Counted from the stretch's first letter, positions 24,801 to 34,983 are shown. The stretch: DNA of 64,000 nucleotides from Hydrogenovibrio sp965140365 (GCA_965140365.1 OZ223196.1); one strand, 5' to 3'. Translations and numbers: made by a program. Notes: a model not told the origin generated them from the letters alone.

Positions 24801-27800
24801 ATTGACATCATCACCGGAAACCGACAGATGTGCATCGGCATCGTTCGCACTGATACCCGCGATGGAAGACGTCGCTGTATCGGTCACGCCATTGACGGTC
24901 ACGTTATAGGTGGCTGAAATATAGCCGGTATCGGCATCGTCATATCCGCTTGCGCCGGATGTATCCAGATAACTCGTACCATCGGCCGTTTCATCAACCG
25001 TTTTATAACGTACGTCAAAGCTGTAATCATCGTCTGAATCGGCCGGAATGGAAGCCGTCACACTATCCGTGACATTTCCAGACGCATCCACAGAAAGCGA
25101 CACCCAACCGCTGCCGATTGGGGTACCGTTAATGGCCAAATCAACACCGGCCGGAATCGTATCCGCATTGATCCAAACCTCCGTCAATAGCTCATCGGAA
25201 TCCGAACTGGCGAACGAAAAGTCCAGCGCTTTTACCGTATCTTCATTTTGCGTCGCAGACGTATTCAAAGAACCGTCACCACTCAATTCCGGCGTAATCA
25301 ATAAATTGAACGGAATGGTATCCACGACGGATTTGTCTCCGTCGTTCTCATAGGTCTGCACCTGCAATTCAAAATCCACTTCACCGCTGTAATGGGTTGG
25401 AACGGTCATCGACACACCAGACAATTCGCTGGATTCCACTACCCATTCCCGGGCTTCGCCGGTGGCCGACTCATCCAATAAAGTGGCACCTGTAATATCA
25501 AACCCGTCTGGCACATTAGTGATGGTGACAAAAACCGTTTCCGAGCCATCGCCATCAACCGATTGAATCGGATTGGCAACCTGGTCTTTCAGCAAGCCAC
25601 TAAGTGAAATTGCACCGGAATCCTCTTGGACGATGGCATGATAATCATGCGTCGCACCATCGGTATCCTCAATCGTGGTGGTATCGACCGGATCTTTGTT
25701 AATGGCTTCATCCGCATCACCAGTCACTTTGATGGTCATATCCAACGGATTTGACCAGGCACCAGTGTCGGTCACATTCGAACCGTTCACCATCGCAGTG
25801 TCATTGGAACGTGCTTCGATTTGGATATCAACGTCTTCGTTCAAGTCGTGCACCGGAATGAATTTAAAATCCGCTGCATTGCTGTAATCGTCAATTTGAA
25901 TCGACCATTCCGTCCCGTTCTGGACAATGGTGAAATTACCAAATGAATCACCGGAGGCCATCGCTGTGACAGCACCGCCCGGTGCGGTGATTTGACCATA
26001 CTCGATTAAATAACCGTCATAGTAAATCGCCGCGTCTTGTGGCAAAACAGATAACTTGACGTCAAAACTCTCGGAGCCGTCTTTATCCGACGTAGTGATG
26101 GAGCCGGACAGATCGATTCCATTGGCCGCCGAGGCCAAGGTAATGCTGCCGTCGACCTCTCGACCGTCGTCTTCATAACCAAATGGCTGTTTGATGGCAA
26201 TGGTCACATCATCGGCAATCGGGTTCACATAGACATTGAAGACATCGTATTCCGTCGATTCGATTGTCGACTCGGAATTGTCCGCGGCGTCGTCATCGAC
26301 ATCGGTTGAAACCACTGTCATATTAATCGCGATGTCACCACTGAAACCGTCCGGCGCTTTGAACTCGACCGTCGCCAAGTCTGCCGCATCAATGGTGACA
26401 CCTTGAGTGGCATCGGTCACGGTCAGAACGGTTGCGCCACCATCCACAGTGAACGTCGAGCCAACCGGTGCATTCCACAACTTCACCTGCAAGGTTTCAT
26501 TACTGTCTTCATTCGTTACCGACAAGGCACCGGCGCTGTTCAGATCCAGCCAACCGCTGTCCTCATCAATAACGGCAAAGGTTTTATCACCTTGCGTGAC
26601 AATATCGTCATTACCGTCAGCGTCCGTATCGTTATAGGCATTATTATTGTCTTTGTCATACTGTTCGGCGATTGGTTTCACGACCACCGTATGCGTTTCG
26701 TTGGAGAGTGCTAGATTACCTTGGTCATCGGTCTCGAAAACGTAATCCAACTCCATATCCAAACTGCTGTGTGGCGGCGGCGTAATCTGAGCATTTGCGT
26801 AATCGTCGAAGACATAATAGTCTTGACCGTTCAGCGTAGCGGTTGAATAGGTCGAGCCTGAAATCACCGCGCCATCCGTCATAAATGCGTCCAAATCGGA
26901 CTTCAGAATACCGGCACGTGTCAGCGTTTCCCCACCGGTATCCGCATCGGAAACGGTAACCGTTCCAAACAAATGAATGGCAGAATCTTCCAGGCCTGGC
27001 GCCGGCGTCGACATGGACACATCCCCACCTACTGGCGTGACATGCAAATCCAAATAAACCTGAGCGGTTTCAACCGAAGCGCTTCCAGTCGAGTCCGAGT
27101 CGGTATCCTGAACATTCAGGGTAATAACGACATCTTCCATATTGCCACTGAAGTCCGCCGGTGGCGTGATTTTGAAGGTCGGATTTTCCGACAGTTCATC
27201 GATGGTAATTTTATGACCGGAAGAACTGATATTGCCCGACGCGCCCGCGGTATAGGTATGAGAACCGATTTGAACCTGTGTGCCCTCTTCCAAACCGGAA
27301 ATGGCATACCACATTTTTTCCGAGCCATCGGCATCAACAAAACTTTCCTGTAACGTCGATGTCAGGTCGAAAGTTTGGTCTTCTTCAATGGTCAAATCGA
27401 TGGTATCGTTTGCACTATCCGTGGTTTCCAGCGTCACTTCCGCGGCCGAACCATCCAACGTCAAGGTTGGTGTATCGGTTACGGCTTGCACATCCACTGT
27501 GACGCTGGTCGAATTATCCACGCCGCTGACACCGGATAAAGGCGTTCCGGTGGCATCCACTTCATACTCTGTCACGCTCATGGTCACATCGAAGTTATCG
27601 CCAGAATTGGCGGGCGCCTGTACTTTAAGCCCTTCAAAGTCGGTACTGGACATGGACGCATCCGCCGACACGCCGGAAATGTGCTCGCCATCAGTCAATT
27701 CGATGGTAAATTCGTCGTTTGTACCGGTAGAGGTAAATAGTAGCGTTCCTGAGCTGGTCATAATGACAGCACCATCCGGCAATCCACTCAAGGTAATCGG

Positions 27801-30800
27801 CCCCAGTTTCTCGGTATAATCCTCGGCACCGGTGCTCAAATCAGTGTCATCCGACACCTGCGGCGCATTCAAGCCCAATGCAATGGACTCATCTTCATTG
27901 ACCGACACCGTATCCGCATCCACGCTGAGCGTGGCCGCGTCAGAAATCGGCGTCACCGTGATGTCCAATGTACTGGTAGCCGTATCGCCATCCGCATCCG
28001 TCACACTGTAGGCAATCGGTGGAATCGTGCCGCTGAAATTGGCCGCTGGTACAAAGGTGAAGGTACCGTCACCATTATCAAAAATGCGTCCTAAAGCCTC
28101 ATCCACCGCATTATTGCTCAAAGAACCGTCCGCTTGGATGTATGCCTTACCGCTATCAAAACTGGAAACCGCAACGCCACCTAATGTCGTGGCCGCCGAA
28201 TCCACATCTTCACCGGCCAATTCAAACACGGTTCCGGCACTGTCTTCATCCACCGACAAAGAAACACCATCCGCATCAGGAACGGAATCCTCCACATTGA
28301 CCGTGACAGAACTGGTGGTCGAAGCACCACTGTCGGTATCAGTAAGCTCGAAACCGAACGTCAATTGCTCAATGTTTTGACCATTGCCGTCTACATGATC
28401 AATTGGCTGGTGCAGTACGAATTCATAGGTTTGAGTGGCTTTATCAATCGTCACAACAAACACGGTCTCGGAAGTGTTTGGCACAGCTTCAGCCGTACCG
28501 GTATGCCCGGTCAGCGTCATACCATCAGCTGACAAGGTGTAATTCACAGGCGTGCCATCGGCCGTTGTCACCAAAGGATAAGGTGTATCCGTATTTTCAA
28601 ACGTCAAGGTATAATTTGGCGTACCCGCAACGGTTACACCCAACGATTTAGGGCCGTCGGTATCGGTCGAGTCATTGCCGGACGCATCTCTTAAATCATC
28701 TTCCTGGACATTGGAAGCCGTGCTGGCACCCACCGACAAATCATCGTAAATGGTGGTGGCCACCGAATCGTCTGTTCCAATGGCGACGGCTTCAAATTCA
28801 CCATCCGTATCGGTGATTCCGTTCAGAGTGACGGTATAGACTTCGCCAGCCGCCCCTTCGTCGGTAAAATCATCCAACGTATCCACCGAAAATGTCGATT
28901 GACTGGTACCTCCGGCAATGATAACCGTCGTCGTGGAACTGTTTTGATTGTAATCGACGCCGTCCGTAGCATCATTTGTTCCGGCGTCTGTATCCACGCC
29001 ATACACAACGGTTACTGAAACGCTGCTACCAGCCGGTACGGTTACCGGATTACCATCACTGTCGACCAGTTTAACGGTATAACCGGCCTGCTCGCCTTCC
29101 GTTACCGTTGCATCGCCGGTAATGATAGCGTACACCGTATCTTCGGTACCCACAGATGTATCGTCTTGAATCGTCGCGGTGCCTTCAGCCGGTGTCGTAT
29201 TCGTCACCGTGCCCGAAGTCACATCCGCTTGTAACGTGATCGTTTCATCGCTTTCGTCCAGGTAGTCGTCCACCAGTTCGGTACGGATTTGCACACTGGT
29301 CTCGCCAGCTGGAATTTCAACACCTGTCGCTGGCACACTTACCCAACTGGTGCCGTCGTAATATTCCAGCTGTGGCGTTGTTCCGGTATCGGTTCCCACT
29401 GTACCGGTTCCATCGTGCAAAGTAGGGGTAAAGACGACCGTTTCGTCACTTGGATTACTAAGACTGACGGTGAATTCAATGTAATCGTCCGTTCCTTCCG
29501 TAACGTTTTCGTCACTGACACTTAAGGTCGGGGTGTCGTCGTTACTATTACCCTCGTCATCCAAAGTGCCGTTATCCAGAATCGTGGCGGTGCCACTGGC
29601 ATCGGCGATGGTCACGGTGTTGCCACCATTGTCGACCAGACTGCCGCCGGCGGTCAGAATGACCGTTTCCGGTCCTTCGTAAACCGTGTCGTCGGTGGTG
29701 TCGATGGTGACATTTAGGTCGGTAATTCCGGCTGGAACTGTGACGTCTCCGCTGCCGTTTGGTGTAAGAGTTTGTGTAACACCACCGCCGTCAACGTAGG
29801 TGACGACCATATTGCTGTAGTCGTTGCTTTCGGCCGTGCCGTTGCTTAACGCTAGGTTGATGGTGACGTCGTTTTCCGTGGCGTTGGAGAGACTGACTTC
29901 ATAGGTGGCTTGATTGCCTTCGGCAACCGTGACGTCACTGACACTTAAGGTCGGGGTGTCGTCGTTACTGTTACCTTCGTCATCCACCGTGCCGTCATCC
30001 AAAATCGTAGCGGTGCCACTGGCATCGGCGATGGTCACGGTGTTGCCACCATTGTCGACCAGACTGCCGCCGGCGGTCAGAATGACCGTTTCCGGTCCTT
30101 CGTAAACCGTGTCGTCGGTGGTGTCGATGGTGACATTTAGGTCGGTAATTCCGGCTGGAACTGTGACGTCTCCACTGCCGTTTGGTGTAAGAGTTTGTGT
30201 AACACCACCGCCGTCAACGTAGGTGACGACCATATTGCTGTAGTCGTTGCTTTCGGCCGTGCCGTTGCTTAACGCTAGGTTGATGGTGACGTCGTTTTCT
30301 GTGGCGTTGGAGAGACTGACTTCATAGGTGGCTTGATTGCCTTCGGCAACCGTGACGTCACTGACGCTTAAGGTCGGGGTGTCGTCGTTACCGTTGCCCT
30401 CGTCGTCCAAAGTGCCGTCATCGAGAATGGTACCAACACCGGTCGCATCGGAAATGGTCGCCGAATTGGTTGGATTTGATAGAGTCACCGTAAAGGTTTC
30501 AGGGCCTTCGTAAACCGTATCCTGTGTGGTTTGTACCGTAAAGGTTTTTGTCGTCTCGCCTTGGGCAAAACTCAGCGTGCCTGTTGTCGAGGTAAAATCG
30601 CCGGATTCAGCGGTATCACCACTCAAAATTCCTGTCGTAAAGTCGACTTGTTGTGTCGCTTCGGCATCGCCTGTACGCGTCACCGTAAAGGTCATCAAGC
30701 CACCTTCATGAACCGTCACGTCCCCCACACTGAATTCGGTAGGTGCATCATTATCCTGAATCGTCGCAGTGCCTTCAGCCGGTGTCGTATTCGTCACCGT

Positions 30801-33800
30801 GCCCGAAGTCACATCCGCTTGTAACGTGATCGTTTCATCGCTTTCGTCCAGGTAGTCGTCCACCAGTTCGGTACGGATTTGCACACTGGTCTCGCCAGCT
30901 GGAATTTCAACACCTGTCGCTGGCACACTTACCCAACTGGTGCCGTCGTAATATTCCAGCTGTGGCGTTGTTCCGGTATCGGTTCCCACTGTACCGGTTC
31001 CATCGTGCAAAGTAGGGGTAAAGACGACCGTTTCGTCACTTGGATTACTAAGACTGACGGTGAATTCAATGTAATCGTCCGTTCCTTCCGTAACGTTTTC
31101 GTCACTGACACTTAAGGTCGGGGTGTCGTCGTTACTATTACCCTCGTCATCCAAAGTGCCGTTATCCAGAATCGTGGCGGTGCCACTGGCATCGGCGATG
31201 GTCACGGTGTTGCTACCATTGTCGACCAGACTGCCGCCGGCGGTCAGAATGACCGTTTCCGGTCCTTCGTAAACCGTGTCGTCGGTGGTGTCGATGGTGA
31301 CATTTAGGTCGGTAATTCCGGCTGGAACTGTGACGTCTCCGCTGCCGTTTGGTGTAAGAGTTTGTGTAACACCACCGCCGTCAACGTAGGTGACGACCAT
31401 ATTGCTGTAGTCGTTGCTTTCGGCCGTGCCGTTGCTTAACGCTAGGTTGATGGTGACGTCGTTTTCCGTGGCGTTGGAGAGACTGACTTCATAGGTGGCT
31501 TGATTGCCTTCGGCAACCGTGACGTCACTGACACTTAAGGTCGGGGTGTCGTCGTTACTGTTACCTTCGTCATCCACCGTGCCGTCATCCAAAATCGTAG
31601 CGGTGCCACTGGCATCGGCGATGGTCACGGTGTTGCCACCATTGTCGACCAGACTGCCGCCGGCGGTCAGAATGACCGTTTCCGGTCCTTCGTAAACCGT
31701 GTCGTCGGTGGTGTCGATGGTGACATTTAGGTCGGTAATTCCGGCTGGAACTGTGACGTCTCCACTGCCGTTTGGTGTAAGAGTTTGTGTAACACCACCG
31801 CCGTCAACGTAGGTGACGACCATATTGCTGTAGTCGTTGCTTTCGGCCGTGCCGTTGCTTAACGCTAGGTTGATGGTGACGTCGTTTTCCGTGGCGTTGG
31901 AGAGACTGACTTCATAGGTGGCTTGATTGCCTTCGGCAACCGTGACGTCACTGACACTTAAGGTCGGGGTGTCGTCGTTACTGTTACCTTCGTCATCCAC
32001 CGTGCCGTCATCCAAAATCGTAGCGGTGCCACTGGCATCGGCGATGGTCACGGTGTTGCCACCATTGTCGACCAGACTGCCGCCGGCGGTCAGAATGACC
32101 GTTTCCGGTCCTTCGTAAACCGTGTCGTCGGTGGTGTCGATGGTGACATTTAGGTCGGTAATTCCGGCTGGAACTGTGACGTCTCCACTGCCGTTTGGTG
32201 TAAGAGTTTGTGTAACACCACCGCCGTCAACGTAGGTGACGACCATATTGCTGTAGTCGTTGCTTTCGGCCGTGCCGTTGCTTAACGCTAGGTTGATGGT
32301 GACGTCGTTTTCTGTGGCGTTGGAGAGACTGACTTCATAGGTGGCTTGATTGCCTTCGGCAACCGTGACGTCACTGACGCTTAAGGTCGGGGTGTCGTCG
32401 TTACCGTTGCCCTCGTCGTCCAAAGTGCCGTCATCGAGAATGGTACCAACACCGGTCGCATCGGAAATGGTCGCCGAATTGGTTGGATTTGATAGAGTCA
32501 CCGTAAAGGTTTCAGGGCCTTCGTAAACCGTATCCTGTGTGGTTTGTACCGTAAAGGTTTTTGTCGTCTCGCCTTGGGCAAAACTCAGCGTGCCTGTTGT
32601 CGAGGTAAAATCGCCGGATTCAGCGGTATCACCACTCAAAATTCCTGTCGTAAAGTCGACTTGTTGTGTCGCTTCGGCATCGCCTGTACGCGTCACCGTA
32701 AAGGTCATCAAGCCACCTTCATGAACCGTCACGTCCCCCACACTGAATTCGGTAGGTGCATCATTATCCTGAATCGTCGCAGTGCCTTCAGCCGGTGTCG
32801 TATTCGTCACCGTGCCCGAAGTCACATCCGCTTGTAACGTGATCGTTTCATCGCTTTCGTCCAGGTAGTCGTCCACCAGTTCGGTACGGATTTGCACACT
32901 GGTCTCGCCAGCTGGAATTTCAACACCTGTCGCTGGCACACTTACCCAACTGGTGCCGTCGTAATATTCCAGCTGTGGCGTTGTTCCGGTATCGGTTCCC
33001 ACTGTACCGGTTCCATCGTGCAAAGTAGGGGTAAAGACGACCGTTTCGTCACTTGGATTACTAAGACTGACGGTGAATTCAATGTAATCGTCCGTTCCTT
33101 CCGTAACGTTTTCGTCACTGACACTTAAGGTCGGGGTGTCGTCGTTACTATTACCCTCGTCATCCAAAGTGCCGTTATCCAGAATCGTGGCGGTGCCACT
33201 GGCATCGGCGATGGTCACGGTGTTGCCACCATTGTCGACCAGACTGCCGCCGGCGGTCAGAATGACCGTTTCCGGTCCTTCGTAAACCGTGTCGTCGGTG
33301 GTGTCGATGGTGACATTTAGGTCGGTAATTCCGGCTGGAACTGTGACGTCTCCGCTGCCGTTTGGTGTAAGAGTTTGTGTAACACCACCGCCGTCAACGT
33401 AGGTGACGACCATATTGCTGTAGTCGTTGCTTTCGGCCGTGCCGTTGCTTAACGCTAGGTTGATGGTGACGTCGTTTTCCGTGGCGTTGGAGAGACTGAC
33501 TTCATAGGTGGCTTGATTGCCTTCGGCAACCGTGACGTCACTGACACTTAAGGTCGGGGTGTCGTCGTTGCTCCCATATTGTCCATTATCATAAATCGTG
33601 GTTTCCACAGGTGTAGAGTCAATCTGAACGTTTTCAAACTGTCCCTGCTCATTAACCGATGCAATGGAAATAGCGTATTGCTCAGGCCCTTCAAACACAA
33701 CATCTTCAAGCGCTGGTACGGTAAAACCAAACGATGATTGCCCTGCCGGGATTGTGACACTCGCGGTTTCGGTAATATCGTTACCTTCCGCCGTTTGATA

Positions 33801-34850
33801 GGTATAGGTCAACGTTATTTCTACCGACTCCGTTAAGACAAGCAACTGCCCATCACCATCCATCACGGCTACTTCATAACTTGCACCCCGCCCTTCGGCC
33901 ACCGCAGTTTCCCCGGAAAGGATAAAATTTGCCGTATCCGCAGGGCCTGTTCCGGAGTCGTCTTCAGTGCTTCCGTCGGTAATGGTGGTCGTGACAGGCA
34001 AAGGCAAATCCGGCTGAGTTGAATAACCCCCTCCTTCCGTAGAGAGCACCGAAACTTGATAGGTTTCGTCACCTTCTTCGAAAGCGTCGTCATTAGTATT
34101 AACGACAAACGTCGCTGTCGTTTGACCGGCCTCAAAAGTAACTGTTTGAGTCGGCGCTTGGTAGTCTAAATCGGATGCCGTTCCATTCGCAAAAGCCAGC
34201 ACGACGGTAAAAGGTTCCAGTGGCGGTGTATCCAATGTCAATGTATAGGTAGCCACCCCGCCTTCTGTTACCACGGACACCCCTGTCAATTCAAGATTCG
34301 TCACGTAAGCGTCTTCATTTTCCCGCCCGTCGTCTTCCGTCTCATCCTCAACAATCGTGGCTGATGTAGTTGTATCATAACCCGCGGTGACTTCACCTTC
34401 TGCAGCCGTTCGGGCATAGGTTTCTGCCTCACCATTCGACGAACTGATCGGCTCTTCCTTATCTCCTTCACTCAGCGACTTAGAACGATCTTCAAGAATC
34501 TTAGCAATTTCCGGCGGTAATTCATCCCCAGCTTGTTGGAGCTCATCAAAATTACCTTCTTCAACGGCACGTTGCAAAGTTTCGAAGCTAGTGGCTTGAT
34601 CTTGCGTCATTGAGCTGATCGAGCTGGCCGGGATGACATCATTATCAAGCACCATACGGCTGTCACGGCCCAACGCAATGATGTTACCGTCAATCAACTG
34701 AACGGAAATGGATGCATTATCAGACGTGACAATGGTTTCATTTGGGTACAGCTTCCCTTGTGGTCCCAACCCGCGGGTTTGTCCAGTTTGTGTATCAACA
34801 ACCTGAACATTGCCTTCCACACCAATTACTTCACCAACCGCAATCGCCAT
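21831..34850 (-). CDS. giant RTX adhesin, LapA-like, 4339 residues
   Basis: This is a very large acidic surface protein in which I see no cysteine. Residues 1 to about 75 (AVGEVIGVEGNV, IIALGRDSRMVLD) resemble the retention module of LapA-type adhesins, and a TAAE sequence at 148-151 recalls the Ala-Ala site cut by LapG. Next comes a long array of Calx-beta-type domains (DDTPTLSVSD, VAEGNQATYEVSLSN), eleven of which are near-identical, then many cadherin/Ig-like domains. The C-terminus has RTX calcium-binding nonapeptides (GGDGND, GGEGDDVL, GGAGADTF; about residues 4200-4245) and an uncleaved type I secretion signal. It would be exported by a type I system and mediate attachment or biofilm. 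No T1SS, lapD or lapG gene is nearby. A GGGAG ribosome site precedes the ATG. Confidence 0.93.
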   Translation of the reverse strand: MAIAVGEVIGVEGNVQVVDTQTGQTRGLGPQGKLYPNETIVTSDNASISVQLIDGNIIALGRDSRMVLDNDVIPASSISSMTQDQATSFETLQRAVEEGNFDELQQAGDELPPEIAKILEDRSKSLSEGDKEEPISSSNGEAETYARTAAEGEVTAGYDTTTSATIVEDETEDDGRENEDAYVTNLELTGVSVVTEGGVATYTLTLDTPPLEPFTVVLAFANGTASDLDYQAPTQTVTFEAGQTTATFVVNTNDDAFEEGDETYQVSVLSTEGGGYSTQPDLPLPVTTTITDGSTEDDSGTGPADTANFILSGETAVAEGRGASYEVAVMDGDGQLLVLTESVEITLTYTYQTAEGNDITETASVTIPAGQSSFGFTVPALEDVVFEGPEQYAISIASVNEQGQFENVQIDSTPVETTIYDNGQYGSNDDTPTLSVSDVTVAEGNQATYEVSLSNATENDVTINLALSNGTAESNDYSNMVVTYVDGGGVTQTLTPNGSGDVTVPAGITDLNVTIDTTDDTVYEGPETVILTAGGSLVDNGGNTVTIADASGTATILDNGTLDDEGNSNDDTPTLSVSDENVTEGTDDYIEFTVSLSNPSDETVVFTPTLHDGTGTVGTDTGTTPQLEYYDGTSWVSVPATGVEIPAGETSVQIRTELVDDYLDESDETITLQADVTSGTVTNTTPAEGTATIQDNDAPTEFSVGDVTVHEGGLMTFTVTRTGDAEATQQVDFTTGILSGDTAESGDFTSTTGTLSFAQGETTKTFTVQTTQDTVYEGPETFTVTLSNPTNSATISDATGVGTILDDGTLDDEGNGNDDTPTLSVSDVTVAEGNQATYEVSLSNATENDVTINLALSNGTAESNDYSNMVVTYVDGGGVTQTLTPNGSGDVTVPAGITDLNVTIDTTDDTVYEGPETVILTAGGSLVDNGGNTVTIADASGTATILDDGTVDDEGNSNDDTPTLSVSDVTVAEGNQATYEVSLSNATENDVTINLALSNGTAESNDYSNMVVTYVDGGGVTQTLTPNGSGDVTVPAGITDLNVTIDTTDDTVYEGPETVILTAGGSLVDNGGNTVTIADASGTATILDDGTVDDEGNSNDDTPTLSVSDVTVAEGNQATYEVSLSNATENDVTINLALSNGTAESNDYSNMVVTYVDGGGVTQTLTPNGSGDVTVPAGITDLNVTIDTTDDTVYEGPETVILTAGGSLVDNGSNTVTIADASGTATILDNGTLDDEGNSNDDTPTLSVSDENVTEGTDDYIEFTVSLSNPSDETVVFTPTLHDGTGTVGTDTGTTPQLEYYDGTSWVSVPATGVEIPAGETSVQIRTELVDDYLDESDETITLQADVTSGTVTNTTPAEGTATIQDNDAPTEFSVGDVTVHEGGLMTFTVTRTGDAEATQQVDFTTGILSGDTAESGDFTSTTGTLSFAQGETTKTFTVQTTQDTVYEGPETFTVTLSNPTNSATISDATGVGTILDDGTLDDEGNGNDDTPTLSVSDVTVAEGNQATYEVSLSNATENDVTINLALSNGTAESNDYSNMVVTYVDGGGVTQTLTPNGSGDVTVPAGITDLNVTIDTTDDTVYEGPETVILTAGGSLVDNGGNTVTIADASGTATILDDGTVDDEGNSNDDTPTLSVSDVTVAEGNQATYEVSLSNATENDVTINLALSNGTAESNDYSNMVVTYVDGGGVTQTLTPNGSGDVTVPAGITDLNVTIDTTDDTVYEGPETVILTAGGSLVDNGGNTVTIADASGTATILDNGTLDDEGNSNDDTPTLSVSDENVTEGTDDYIEFTVSLSNPSDETVVFTPTLHDGTGTVGTDTGTTPQLEYYDGTSWVSVPATGVEIPAGETSVQIRTELVDDYLDESDETITLQADVTSGTVTNTTPAEGTATIQDDTSVGTEDTVYAIITGDATVTEGEQAGYTVKLVDSDGNPVTVPAGSSVSVTVVYGVDTDAGTNDATDGVDYNQNSSTTTVIIAGGTSQSTFSVDTLDDFTDEGAAGEVYTVTLNGITDTDGEFEAVAIGTDDSVATTIYDDLSVGASTASNVQEDDLRDASGNDSTDTDGPKSLGVTVAGTPNYTLTFENTDTPYPLVTTADGTPVNYTLSADGMTLTGHTGTAEAVPNTSETVFVVTIDKATQTYEFVLHQPIDHVDGNGQNIEQLTFGFELTDTDSGASTTSSVTVNVEDSVPDADGVSLSVDEDSAGTVFELAGEDVDSAATTLGGVAVSSFDSGKAYIQADGSLSNNAVDEALGRIFDNGDGTFTFVPAANFSGTIPPIAYSVTDADGDTATSTLDITVTPISDAATLSVDADTVSVNEDESIALGLNAPQVSDDTDLSTGAEDYTEKLGPITLSGLPDGAVIMTSSGTLLFTSTGTNDEFTIELTDGEHISGVSADASMSSTDFEGLKVQAPANSGDNFDVTMSVTEYEVDATGTPLSGVSGVDNSTSVTVDVQAVTDTPTLTLDGSAAEVTLETTDSANDTIDLTIEEDQTFDLTSTLQESFVDADGSEKMWYAISGLEEGTQVQIGSHTYTAGASGNISSSGHKITIDELSENPTFKITPPADFSGNMEDVVITLNVQDTDSDSTGSASVETAQVYLDLHVTPVGGDVSMSTPAPGLEDSAIHLFGTVTVSDADTGGETLTRAGILKSDLDAFMTDGAVISGSTYSTATLNGQDYYVFDDYANAQITPPPHSSLDMELDYVFETDDQGNLALSNETHTVVVKPIAEQYDKDNNNAYNDTDADGNDDIVTQGDKTFAVIDEDSGWLDLNSAGALSVTNEDSNETLQVKLWNAPVGSTFTVDGGATVLTVTDATQGVTIDAADLATVEFKAPDGFSGDIAINMTVVSTDVDDDAADNSESTIESTEYDVFNVYVNPIADDVTIAIKQPFGYEDDGREVDGSITLASAANGIDLSGSITTSDKDGSESFDVKLSVLPQDAAIYYDGYLIEYGQITAPGGAVTAMASGDSFGNFTIVQNGTEWSIQIDDYSNAADFKFIPVHDLNEDVDIQIEARSNDTAMVNGSNVTDTGAWSNPLDMTIKVTGDADEAINKDPVDTTTIEDTDGATHDYHAIVQEDSGAISLSGLLKDQVANPIQSVDGDGSETVFVTITNVPDGFDITGATLLDESATGEAREWVVESSELSGVSMTVPTHYSGEVDFELQVQTYENDGDKSVVDTIPFNLLITPELSGDGSLNTSATQNEDTVKALDFSFASSDSDELLTEVWINADTIPAGVDLAINGTPIGSGWVSLSVDASGNVTDSVTASIPADSDDDYSFDVRYKTVDETADGTSYLDTSGASGYDDADTGYISATYNVTVNGVTDTATSSIAGISANDADAHLSVSGDDVNGYSVTVDQTNTTIDVPFSLISDDMVSEANGADVDGSEQVTTITISGVPEGVEVVGGTYSGDTLVDDGSGAKVIVNSGNWTVNASDLALDADGALNTIQFLVNGEAVHFNNITTNGEITITVSHQDGSSTTLTNSETFELIADPAFDGTGAGGVQNETGTPMDLALTPKTVQLTEDTGFNLSDLVVATDGATTGDSSKFAILVSNLPSGYSVSGTTETQVVDGETYYVIYGEGDVTDINNLLASVVVSPSGNENTLDVEKVDFDIEVVTYASENPSDQNAYGVDGGVGGFDAELAPVSDATTISVDATNVAESAIPVAETITLDLNNAADGARTIIQDGKVYVKFAESYTDGDASTHGTITYNGVDVSTLPTNGDGYIEISGINDLDTDVVFEYTPPANHYGSLTIDAKVTTQEDAGASGYTTSPETTSITQVVNVTPVDDRISGFTAEMSGLEDQMAMLSVTSGTMVDATESVSSATLSGVPFGYEVYYDGVKQTGQVSGKDADGNFIYDYSFNVSDVADLEKIGIQPTVEHVSETLDDITLSVSSGEGGSGNTQTIDVDVEFIAQADDILSMNPTATFGDESGEVAINLNMNLDDVDGSETVSFTLTGNGETLPDGMVFTVDGVAYGNVTYDSGVYTVTGVTYDKVNDIAVTPPVGFKGSHDIDVSAWTVESSNNHNADGSVSSTSGTFEMRLESKASGVTGPTSVTSVADKTVVGSGYSIPVLLAGLDLLDNDGSEVLAIKLSGMGSSVSTVDISNLPGATLEQDGTDWVITLADSTSPDYTTAITNLQTSGISLVTGSVDGDFPTVTVEAYSVLTDTQETSVVSSTTVTPDVTVDSTGSIDGSADGETLVGGDGNDVIYGLGGADFLFGGEGDDVLVGGTGSDELTGGAGADTFRIAQDEDSMDTIIDFEDGVDVLDLSEVLKDSIELDAANLETYLNFADGEGDGNDLKVTIDASNTKNGQDIEIMINDVSKADFIDNYDENIND
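29157..33569 (-). repeat. near-identical domain repeats in the adhesin gene
   Basis: Domain type A is 423 bp and types B plus C together are 744 bp. In protein order the array is A-B-C-A-A-A-B-C-A-A-B. Anchor positions of a shared sequence (CTTAAGGTCGGGGTG) are 33547, 33124, 32380, 31957, 31534, 31111, 30367, 29944 and 29521. The 1590-bp block A-B-C-A occurs twice (31957-33547 and 29944-31534) with very few differences, and A-B forms a partial third copy. Confidence 0.92.
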
Positions 34851-34924
34851 AATGATTCTCCCGAGCGCATACTGTTATTTTCTATATGAAGCTAACTATA
34901 AGGAGATATGAAAATAATTCCTAT

Positions 34925-34938
34925 TGACCCTAGGGTCA
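34925..34938. promoter_or_regulatory. 14-bp palindrome upstream of the adhesin gene
   Basis: TGACCCTAGGGTCA is a perfect palindrome 75-88 bases upstream of the adhesin start. Its size and position fit an operator for a dimeric regulator. No regulator is identified. Confidence 0.5.
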
Positions 34939-34983
34939 TTTTTACTTGTTTTTTTGAAAGGAAGGGTGTGGTTGGACGGAAAT

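Noticed and set aside
29289..33128. Repeated plus-strand frames of 60-97 codons that recur with the adhesin repeats
   Set aside because: They are antisense readings of the repeated adhesin domains and recur only because the DNA does.
29157..33569. CRISPR-like array
   Set aside because: The repeats are 423 bp or longer, in frame, and encode protein domains; there are no short repeats with unique spacers anywhere in the window.
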